10,696 bases of DNA. Source: Candidatus Aminicenantes bacterium UBA4085. Its GTDB lineage: Bacteria; Acidobacteriota; Aminicenantia; Aminicenantales; UBA4085. The stretch's first letter is position 1. Each line of letters opens with the position of its first letter. Below are positions 1-5,206 of this stretch, in pieces. The stretch covers positions 1-10,696 of the forward strand of contig DFYJ01000049.1 in assembly GCA_002383325.1 (NCBI GenBank), given 5' to 3'. A program made the translations under genes and the position numbers. The notes below the pieces were generated by a model, which worked only from the letters and a program-made list of their open reading frames with translations, was not told the DNA's origin and did not search any database.

Positions 1-96
1 GAGCGCCACTGGCGGAAGCTGAGCAGCTCGCAGCTGCTCGCTCATGTGATCCGGGGCGTCGTGTTCACCGACGGCGTCATGAAAACTGCGGCTTAA
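1..96 (+). CDS. Transposase, C-terminal 31 residues (partial)
   Basis: An open frame enters from the left edge and stops at TAA 94-96. Its readable end is ERHWRKLSSSQLLAHVIRGV, followed by VFTDGVMKTAA. The pattern of W-R-K-L, then L-L-x-x-V-I-x-G-V, then D-G resembles the C-terminal tail of IS256/mutator-family DDE transposases. No catalytic residue lies in this piece, so family membership rests on the tail and on its position beside a disrupted gene. It is transcribed toward the interrupted dehydrogenase and ends about 60 bases before the presumed element boundary, which is a normal layout for an IS end. A chance open frame is possible but less likely. Confidence 0.45.
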   Translation, partial: ERHWRKLSSSQLLAHVIRGVVFTDGVMKTAA

Positions 97-155
97 ACGA
101 AGACCAACGGGATATGCTCAACTCCTGCCCATACACAAGATTTGACAATATCTCT
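1..155 (+). mobile_element. Right-hand end of an insertion sequence, probably IS256/mutator-like, inserted in the dehydrogenase gene
   Basis: The first 96 bases encode the last 31 residues of a transposase-like protein. About 59 non-coding bases follow, and then the interrupted coding sequence of the minus-strand alcohol dehydrogenase begins. The boundary is placed near 152-157 because the dehydrogenase reads as a normal family member down to its residue Glu248 and then loses all family resemblance. The outer segment ACACAAGATTTGACAATATC (133-152) resembles ends I recall for IS256-type elements, but this is memory only. The other end of the element and any target duplication lie outside the window, so neither the inverted repeat nor the duplication can be checked. 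Confidence 0.55.
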
Positions 156-895
156 CCCGCAAACATCGAGGCCTCGATCGGGCTTCGCCTGGATTCGGAC
201 GGCATGATCTCCTTGACGTTCTTTAAGTGAGAGACGATCTGGACGATGGCTTTGAGGGCCAGGTGTGTCGAGATCGGATTCCGGCTCTTGTTCCAGACAG
301 CCTCGAAGGCATGGGAGAGGGCGTCCAAGGTGGAGATCAAGGCGACGGAGACGGGCATTCGCGCCATCAAGGCGGGGCAAAAGGCCGCGACATCGGGAAA
401 GCCGCGCGGGTCCGAGAGGGAGCGCTTGACCTTGTTCGCCTTGTCCCAAATCGTCGCCCAGGGTGTCACTTCAGAGCCGGTCCCGTGCGTTGTGGGGACG
501 GCGACAAGAAAGGGCCGCGGGCGGGAGGCGGCAGGCGCCTCGAACAGCGTTGGAAGCCGGCGATGATCCCGAGCCAGCGCTTCCCGAACGGCCTTGGCCG
601 TATCGATCACCGAACCGCCGCCGACGGCGATGATCGTCTCCGGCCGGCAGGTGAAGGCGAAATCCACGGCCCGTTGACAGCTTTCCAAGGAGGGATTCTC
701 CTCGATATCGAAGAAGCTCCGGATTCCCTCGCACCGGGCTTCCAGGCCGCAGTAGGATTCCGTTGCTTTGAACCAGTCGTAGGAGATGAGCAGGACCGAC
801 GAGCCGGCCCGCCCTTTCAGAATCGGGTCCAGAAGCTCCTGGAGGCCCTCGCCGAAGGCCAATCGAACGGGGTTGGCATAACGCCAGGAGCTCAC
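77..895 (-). pseudogene. Iron-containing alcohol dehydrogenase, phosphonoacetaldehyde reductase type, truncated by an IS
   Basis: The family reduces small aldehydes with NAD(P)H using a bound metal ion. Members in phosphonate clusters turn phosphonoacetaldehyde into 2-hydroxyethylphosphonate. Visible features are the nucleotide-binding GGGSVIDTAK (92-101), PTTHGTGSEVTPWATIWD (134-151) and the first metal ligands Asp191 and His195 in TLDALSHAFEAVWN. The start is GTG at 895, preceded by a strong GGGGAGGGG ribosome site five bases upstream. After Glu248 (near base 155) homology stops. The last 24 residues of the 272-residue frame are read from the IS end and the transposase tail in antisense. 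Family members run about 360-390 residues, so roughly the last 110-120 are lost, including the two later metal-binding histidines. The product should be inactive. The phosphonate substrate is inferred from the adjacent PEP mutase and decarboxylase. It lies 46 bases downstream of the phosphatidyltransferase, in the same direction. Confidence 0.8.
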
Positions 896-941
896 CGGAG
901 ACCCCTCCCCGAACCGGGCTTCCGTTCTCGATGCGTCAGGA

Positions 942-1575
942 TCAAGAGGCTGCCCCCGCCCTCCTCAGGGTCCGGTTGGCGCGGACCTGGAGCAGGAGAA
1001 GGATGAGGCAGAAGACGTTGGCCAGGCCGATGGCATAGACGAAAAAGATCATCGGCCGGCCGAGGATCGCGGACACCATGATCACGAGGATGTAGGTGGA
1101 GGAGCCCACCAAGGACCAGGCCGGTAGCAAAAGCCGGTTGGCCCGAAAATACGCCTCGCGGTCGTACCGGACATCCTTCCTGGCCCGGTTCGGCCGAGCC
1201 TTGAGATAGCCCATATAGATCCAGATGATCCAGCGATCCAAGCTGCGCGGCTTATGCTGCTTCAGACGCGCCAGCTCGGCCGAGAATTTCTCGAAGTCGG
1301 CCTGGGGGGAATCGGCCTTGCCCAGGCCGTGGGAGAGGAACTGCATCCGGTAGTAGTCGATCAGGCTCGAATGCAGGCTCATAAAAATGGCGGCCGGTCA
1401 GGGTCCCGGAGTTCTTGATCCGGGCCAGCATGCCGTCGCTGCAATCCATGACCCGGGTCCAGCCGTAGAGGATCCCCGCCGCGACGAAGGCGGCCTTCGT
1501 GCCGCGCGAAAAGACAATCCCGCTTCCGATCCCGAAAAGCATGGACGAGACCGAAAGCTGGTTGGGCGTTCCCAA
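942..1575 (-). pseudogene. CDP-alcohol phosphatidyltransferase, broken (5' end and middle missing, frameshifted)
   Basis: This integral membrane family transfers a phospho-alcohol (or an analogous phosphonate) from a CMP-linked donor to an alcohol acceptor. Two frames carry parts of one protein. The upstream piece (about 1575 to 1398) begins [17 protein letters not shown] and holds DCSDGMLARIKNSGTLTG, the first part of the signature D-x2-DG-x2-AR-x8-G-x3-D-x3-D. The sequence departs from the family right after that G. The frame of the downstream piece opens at about 1397 and runs on through MSLHSSLIDYYRMQFLSHGL (first Met at 1382), a cytosolic stretch and two C-terminal membrane segments to the stop at 942. 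The last two signature aspartates, one of them catalytic, are absent, so the product cannot be active. No start codon with a plausible N-terminus exists: TTG at 1575 follows a stop at 1579-1581. About 45-60 internal residues and 20-40 N-terminal residues appear to be lost, judged from memory of the family. Confidence 0.75.
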
Positions 1576-2641
1576 TCTTCAAGCTGTCCGCCCGGACTTC
1601 GTCGTGCACGGGGACGACTGGAGGGACGGGGTCCAAAGAACGATCCGCCAGCGGGTCATCGACGCCCTGGCCGAGTGGGGCGGGGAGCTCGTCGAGGTCC
1701 CCTACACCAAGAACATCTCCTCCACGCAGCTCAACAACGCCCTAAGGGAGGTCGGGACGACCCCCTCCGTCCGCCTGCAGGCGCTCCGCCGGATGATCCA
1801 GGTCAAGAGGATTGTCCGCCTGATGGAGATCCACAACGGTCTGACCGGCCTGATCGTGGAGAACATGCATGTCGACACGCCCTACGGCCGCCGCGAGTTC
1901 GACGGCATGTGGGGCAGCAGCCTGACGGACTCGACGGGGAAAGGCAAGCCCGACATCGAAGCCGTCGATTTTTCGGCCCGCCTGACGACCCTCAACGACG
2001 TCCTCAAGGTCACCACCAAGCCGATCGTCTATGACGGGGACACGGGCGGAAAGACCGAGCATTTCTCCTTCACCGTCCGCACCCTGGAGCGCCTGGGGAT
2101 TTCCGCCGTCAGCATCGAGGACAAGACGGGGCTGAAGAAGAACTCGCTGTTCGGCGTCGAGGTCGACCAGACCCAGGACGACATCGAGAGCTTCGGCTAC
2201 AAGATCAGGAAAGGCAAGGAGTCCCAGCCCACGCGCGACTTCATGATCATCGCCCGCATCGAGAGCCTGATCCTGGGCAAAGGCGTAGCGGACGCCTTCA
2301 CCCGGGCCCAAGCCTACCTGAAGGCGGGCGCGGACGGGATCATGATCCACAGCCGGGAGAAGAGCCCGGCCGAGGTCTTCGAGTTCTGCCGGCTCTACAA
2401 CGGGCTGGAGAACCGCAAGCCCCTGGTCGCGGTTCCCTCCAGCTACAACAAGGTCACGGAGGAGGAGCTGGCCGACAACGGCGTCAACATCGTCATCTAC
2501 GCCAGCCAGCTGATCCGCAGCGCTTACCCGGCCATGGTCCGCACAGCCAAATCCATCCTGGAGCATCATCGCTCGGCCGAGGCCGACGCCGAGATGATGT
2601 CGATCAAGGAGATCCTCGAGCTGATCCCGGGAGGCAAGTGA
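1499..2641 (+). CDS. Phosphoenolpyruvate mutase with remnant of a fused N-terminal cytidylyltransferase domain
   Basis: PEP mutase rearranges phosphoenolpyruvate to phosphonopyruvate, forming the C-P bond and committing carbon to phosphonates. In the 380-residue frame, about residues 95-380 form a complete mutase domain (isocitrate lyase/PEP mutase barrel): [19 protein letters not shown] (134-152), YDGDTGG with metal-binding aspartates (178-184), the diagnostic [10 protein letters not shown] (207-216, E-D-K-x5-N-S), RIES (253-256) and IMIHS (281-285). Residues about 23-90 match the end of an HxGH-type cytidylyltransferase domain ([18 protein letters not shown], then the ISST motif at 73-76). 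Such fusions usually begin about 75 residues earlier with the HxGH active site, which is absent. Residues 1 to about 22 are antisense to the neighbouring phosphatidyltransferase and are not native. No credible ribosome site precedes ATG 1499, so the true start is missing. The mutase part shows no frameshift and could work if expressed. It is followed by the decarboxylase with a one-base overlap. Confidence 0.85.
   Translation: MPREKTIPLPIPKSMDETESWLGVPNLQAVRPDFVVHGDDWRDGVQRTIRQRVIDALAEWGGELVEVPYTKNISSTQLNNALREVGTTPSVRLQALRRMIQVKRIVRLMEIHNGLTGLIVENMHVDTPYGRREFDGMWGSSLTDSTGKGKPDIEAVDFSARLTTLNDVLKVTTKPIVYDGDTGGKTEHFSFTVRTLERLGISAVSIEDKTGLKKNSLFGVEVDQTQDDIESFGYKIRKGKESQPTRDFMIIARIESLILGKGVADAFTRAQAYLKAGADGIMIHSREKSPAEVFEFCRLYNGLENRKPLVAVPSSYNKVTEEELADNGVNIVIYASQLIRSAYPAMVRTAKSILEHHRSAEADAEMMSIKEILELIPGGK
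2629..2634 (+). promoter_or_regulatory. Ribosome binding site that fixes the decarboxylase start
   Basis: GGGAGG lies inside the end of the PEP mutase gene, six bases before ATG 2641 and only three before the alternative GTG 2638. The spacing favours the ATG. Confidence 0.6.
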
Positions 2642-3765
2642 TGATCGAAGCGGGTTCGTTCTTCGAGGCGCTGGGCCGGCGGGGCGTCCACTTCTATGCC
2701 GGAGTGCCGGATTCCCTGCTGAAGGATCTCTGCTCCTGCCTACTGGAGCAGTGCGGACCCTGCCGGAACATCATCACCGCCAATGAAGGCAACGCCGTCG
2801 CCCTGGCCGCCGGCTATCATCTGGCGACCGGGGAGATCGGGGCGGTTTACATGCAGAACTCCGGGCTGGGCAACGCCGTCAATCCCCTGACCTCCCTGAT
2901 GGACCCCGAGGTCTACCGGATCCCGCTCCTGCTGATCGTCGGGTGGCGCGGCGAGCCGGGCATTAAAGACGAGCCCCAGCATGTCAAGCAGGGGCGGATC
3001 ACGCCGGCCCAGCTGGACGTCCTCGAGATCCCCCACTGGACCCTGAACAAGGAAAGCGACCTGGAGCCGCTCTTGGACGAGGTGTTCGGGGCCCTCAACG
3101 CAAGCCGGGCGCCCGTAGCCCTTATCGTCCGCAAGGACGCCCTGGCACCCTACCCGAAGTCGAAGAAAAAGGAGGCGGGCTCGGAGCTTAAGCGGGAGGA
3201 CGCGCTCCGCAAGATCCTGGCCCTGGCCAGCCCGGACGATCTGTTCGTGTCGACCACCGGGAAGACGTCCCGTGAAGTATACGAGCTCAGGCTCGAGCGC
3301 GGGGAGGAGCAGTGCGACTTCCTGACGGTCGGCTCCATGGGCCACACCTCCTCCATCGCTCTCGGCGTGGCGCTGGGGAACCCGTCCCGCCGGGTCATCT
3401 GCCTGGACGGGGACGGATCCCTGCTGATGCACATGGGGGCCATGCCCATCATCGGCAGCCTGAAGCCCGCGAATCTCGTCCATGTCCTGCTGAACAACGG
3501 GGCCCACGAATCCGTCGGGGGGCAACCCACCGTGGCCGGCGGAATCGATTTCGCGGCTGTATCCAAGGCCTGCGGATATCTGGCCTACCGGCTGGCCGCG
3601 GATCTCGCGGGCCTGGAGCAGGCCTGGAAAGCCGTGGACGAGGCGCCCGGACCGGTGTTGCTTGAAATCCGCATCGGCATGGGATCCCGCGGCGATCTGG
3701 GGCGGCCGAAGAGCACACCCGAGCAGAACAAGGCCGCTTTCATGGAGCGGGCCCGGAAGCGCTGA
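2641..3765 (+). CDS. Phosphonopyruvate decarboxylase
   Basis: This thiamine-diphosphate enzyme decarboxylates phosphonopyruvate to phosphonoacetaldehyde. The step is essentially irreversible and pulls the unfavourable PEP mutase reaction forward. The 374 residues match the usual full length for this single-chain form. The N-terminal pyrimidine-binding half has NEGNAVALAAGYH with the cofactor-activating Glu49, and MQNSGLGNAVNPLTSL (71-86). The C-terminal half has the diphosphate/metal motif from GDGS (257-260) to NN (285-286), and NNGAHESVGGQ after it. ATG 2641 is chosen over the in-frame GTG at 2638 because GGGAGG lies six bases before the ATG. The ATG shares one base with the mutase stop (TGATG), indicating translational coupling. 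The related sulfopyruvate decarboxylases are an alternative, but the adjacent PEP mutase decides the substrate. This is the only phosphonate gene here with no visible damage. Confidence 0.9.
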   Translation: MIEAGSFFEALGRRGVHFYAGVPDSLLKDLCSCLLEQCGPCRNIITANEGNAVALAAGYHLATGEIGAVYMQNSGLGNAVNPLTSLMDPEVYRIPLLLIVGWRGEPGIKDEPQHVKQGRITPAQLDVLEIPHWTLNKESDLEPLLDEVFGALNASRAPVALIVRKDALAPYPKSKKKEAGSELKREDALRKILALASPDDLFVSTTGKTSREVYELRLERGEEQCDFLTVGSMGHTSSIALGVALGNPSRRVICLDGDGSLLMHMGAMPIIGSLKPANLVHVLLNNGAHESVGGQPTVAGGIDFAAVSKACGYLAYRLAADLAGLEQAWKAVDEAPGPVLLEIRIGMGSRGDLGRPKSTPEQNKAAFMERARKR

Positions 3766-3800
3766 GGCCATCCCGACCGATCCCCATTTTTTAGATCCTC

Positions 3801-3853
3801 TCCCATCTCCGGGGGACGGTTCGGGGTATCGTCCCTACATCCCGGAGATGGGA
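3801..3853. repeat. Nested inverted repeat / hairpin after the phosphonate genes
   Basis: TCCCATCTCCGGG (3801-3813) and CCCGGAGATGGGA (3841-3853) are perfect 13-base reverse complements. Within the loop, GGACG (3814-3818) and CGTCC (3830-3834) form a second stem, with an unpaired CTACAT on one side. It may act as a bidirectional barrier between the decarboxylase and the SPFH operon. It lacks a U-rich tail on the plus strand (TAAAAT follows). A REP-like or mobile palindrome is an alternative. The intergenic region 3769-3951 contains this, the promoter below and no gene. Confidence 0.6.
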
Positions 3854-3890
3854 TAAAATCCACGGTTGTCCGGCAATCTCAAATTCGCAG

Positions 3891-3904
3891 CAAGAAACTT
3901 CTTG
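3891..3904. promoter_or_regulatory. Small inverted repeat overlapping the SPFH promoter -35
   Basis: CAAGAA-AC-TTCTTG is a perfect six-base-arm palindrome whose right arm runs into the TTGACA box at 3902. Its position would suit a repressor or activator site, but at 14 bases it could be chance. Confidence 0.3.
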
Positions 3905-3930
3905 ACAAATAGATATCATAGTGATATCAC
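3902..3930 (+). promoter_or_regulatory. Sigma-70-like promoter of the SPFH operon
   Basis: A perfect -35 box TTGACA (3902-3907), a 17-base spacer and a weaker -10 box TATCAC (3925-3930) precede the SPFH gene. Initiation near 3937 would give a leader of only about 15 bases, containing the AAGGAG ribosome site (3940-3945). The promoter is overlaid by the GATATCA repeats, so regulation is expected. Confidence 0.6.
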
Positions 3931-3940
3931 TTCGATATCA
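3912..3940. promoter_or_regulatory. Triple GATATCA operator, 11-bp period
   Basis: GATATCA occurs at 3912-3918, 3923-3929 and 3934-3940, each start exactly 11 bases after the last. The copies cover the promoter spacer, the -10 box and the predicted start of transcription. An 11-bp spacing places the sites on the same face of the helix. It is also the half-site spacing known for Arc-type ribbon-helix-helix repressors, and such a protein is encoded 0.9 kb downstream in the same operon. Autorepression is inferred from this arrangement. Confidence 0.65.
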
Positions 3941-3951
3941 AGGAGACCCCC

Positions 3952-4830
3952 ATGATCAATATCCAAGAGAAGGATGTCTTCCAGCTCAACGGCTGGGGCG
4001 TGGTTGTCGTCGTTCTGGCCCTCTTCGCGGGCGCCTTCGCCATTCTGATCGGCCTCAAGCCCGATCAGACCTTCACCCCGACGATCGGAGCAGCCCTCGG
4101 TCTGATCCTGGCCGGGGCCCTGCTCATCCCCGGCTTCTTCATCATCCACCCCAACGAATCCAAGGTCTTCACCTTCGTCGGCAAGTACGTCGGCACGGCC
4201 AATCGGCCCGGATTCCACTGGGCCAATCCCTTCACCGTCAAGAAGCGGGTGACGCTTCGCATCGTCAACCTCGACAGCCAGAAGATCAAGGTCAACGACG
4301 CCCGGGGCAACCCCATCGAGATCGCCGCCGTCATCGTCTGGCACGTCGTGGACACCGCCAAGGCCGTCTTCAACGTCGACAGCTATAAGAACTTCGTGGC
4401 CATCCAGAGCGAGACGGCCGTCCGCCAATTGGCCACCCACTACGCCTATGACTCGCACGAGAAGGACCAGGAGTCGCTGCGGGCCAACACCGAGGAGATC
4501 GCCGCCAAGCTCCGCGACCAGGTCCAGGAGCGGCTGGAAATCTCCGGCGTGCGCGTCGTCGAGGCCCGCATCTCCCACCTGGCCTACGCCCCGGAGATCG
4601 CCCAGGTCATGCTCCGCCGCCAGGCGGCCGAGGCCATTATCGCCGCCCGCCGCCAGATCGTGGACGGCGCCGTCGGCATGGTCGAGATGGCCCTGGATCA
4701 TCTGGAGGCCAAGAATGTCGTCCATCTGGACGATGAGAAGAAAGCGGCCATGGTCAACAACCTGCTGGTGGCCCTGGTGTCCGAATCCGAGGCCCAGCCC
4801 ATCATCAACACCGGGACCCTGTACGCTTGA
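3952..4830 (+). CDS. SPFH (stomatin/prohibitin/flotillin) domain membrane protein
   Basis: SPFH proteins form large membrane-attached assemblies that organise membrane regions and often regulate proteases or the response to envelope stress. The 292-residue protein starts with two hydrophobic segments (about 15-35 and 45-65), then a typical SPFH domain from [17 protein letters not shown] (66-82) through [10 protein letters not shown] and [30 protein letters not shown] strands to about residue 230. The C-terminus is a charged helical region starting [20 protein letters not shown]. The start ATG has AAGGAG six bases upstream, and the promoter is just before it. The stop overlaps the TTG start of the ribbon-helix-helix gene, so the two are translationally coupled. 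The client protein is not apparent from the neighbours, and no NfeD-type protease partner is adjacent. Family assignment is secure; cellular role is inferred. Confidence 0.9.
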   Translation: MINIQEKDVFQLNGWGVVVVVLALFAGAFAILIGLKPDQTFTPTIGAALGLILAGALLIPGFFIIHPNESKVFTFVGKYVGTANRPGFHWANPFTVKKRVTLRIVNLDSQKIKVNDARGNPIEIAAVIVWHVVDTAKAVFNVDSYKNFVAIQSETAVRQLATHYAYDSHEKDQESLRANTEEIAAKLRDQVQERLEISGVRVVEARISHLAYAPEIAQVMLRRQAAEAIIAARRQIVDGAVGMVEMALDHLEAKNVVHLDDEKKAAMVNNLLVALVSESEAQPIINTGTLYA

Positions 4831-4997
4831 CCGAGAAGAAGAAGTTTCTCCTGCGGCTGGACGCCGACGTCTACGCCGCTCTGGAGAAATGGGCGGCCGA
4901 CGACCTGCGCAGCGTCAACGCCCAAATGGAGTATGCGCTCAAGGAGGCGGTCCGGAAGGCCGGCCGCCTCAGGCGCGAGGAGGTCGCGCTGAAATGA
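4827..4997 (+). CDS. Arc-like ribbon-helix-helix DNA-binding protein, 56 residues
   Basis: A short basic protein, [20 protein letters not shown] at the start, then [20 protein letters not shown]. The pattern is that of Arc/MetJ-type repressors: a beta strand that reads DNA (about 5-12, KKFLLRLD), helix A (about 13-27), a turn with LRSVN, and helix B (about 31-45). It is close in style to the small Arc-family proteins that I recall beside SPFH genes in other bacteria. TTG 4827 is chosen because it preserves the whole strand and overlaps the SPFH stop (TTGA). No strong ribosome site is present, so expression probably depends on coupling. As the only regulator in the operon, it is the natural candidate to bind the 11-bp-spaced GATATCA repeats at the promoter. 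The target is inferred. Confidence 0.8.
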   Translation: MTEKKKFLLRLDADVYAALEKWAADDLRSVNAQMEYALKEAVRKAGRLRREEVALK

Positions 4998-5074
4998 TCG
5001 TCAAGCTGATCGCCCTTCTCTTCGCCGTTATAGCCGTTCTGGCGGCTTGGCTCGTCCTCTGGGCCTCCCTCTGA
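4994..5074 (+). CDS. 26-residue single-span membrane peptide
   Basis: ATG 4994 overlaps the stop of the ribbon-helix-helix gene as ATGA. GAGGAGG at 4977-4983, ten bases upstream, can serve as a ribosome site. The product is [20 protein letters not shown] plus VLWASL: a lysine near the N-terminus, then an unbroken hydrophobic helix of about 21 residues. That is enough for one membrane span and little else. The double overlap ties it to the SPFH operon, so it may be a small partner or modulator of the SPFH assembly. I do not recognise a named family. A chance short frame is possible, but ATGA coupling, a ribosome site and full hydrophobicity together make it likely real. Confidence 0.6.
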   Translation: MIVKLIALLFAVIAVLAAWLVLWASL

Positions 5075-5142
5075 GGCTTCCTTTCCGGACGGCGGCGCGG
5101 GGACCGAAACGGGAATCACCCTCAGTCCCTCGAATCCGGGAG

Positions 5143-5171
5143 TTGTCTAGCCCGATATGGTGGGATATATT
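5143..5171 (+). promoter_or_regulatory. Sigma-70-like promoter upstream of the C45-like lipoprotein gene
   Basis: TTGTCT (5143-5148), a 17-base spacer and TATATT (5166-5171) make a good consensus pair about 35 bases before the start codon. It marks a new transcription unit after the SPFH operon. No clear terminator is visible between 5075 and 5142. Confidence 0.6.
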
Positions 5172-5206
5172 CTCTCCGTCGCCAACGCCGCCTGAGGAGG
5201 GACTCC

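Noticed and set aside
227..1006. A plus-strand open frame over the dehydrogenase remnant
   Set aside because: Its translation is Gly/Arg/Asp-rich with no family features, while the minus strand gives a clear iron-type dehydrogenase.
2641..3765. Decarboxylase read as sulfopyruvate decarboxylase
   Set aside because: The families are related, but the immediate coupling to a PEP mutase gene with the EDK-x5-NS motif points to phosphonopyruvate.
3912..3940. GATATCA repeats as a CRISPR or simple tandem repeat array
   Set aside because: Seven-base units at 11-bp steps across a promoter are far too short for CRISPR and fit an operator better.
5075..5142. Possible terminator between the SPFH operon and the lipoprotein gene
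   Set aside because: No stem with adequate pairing followed by a T-run could be found in this GC-rich stretch.
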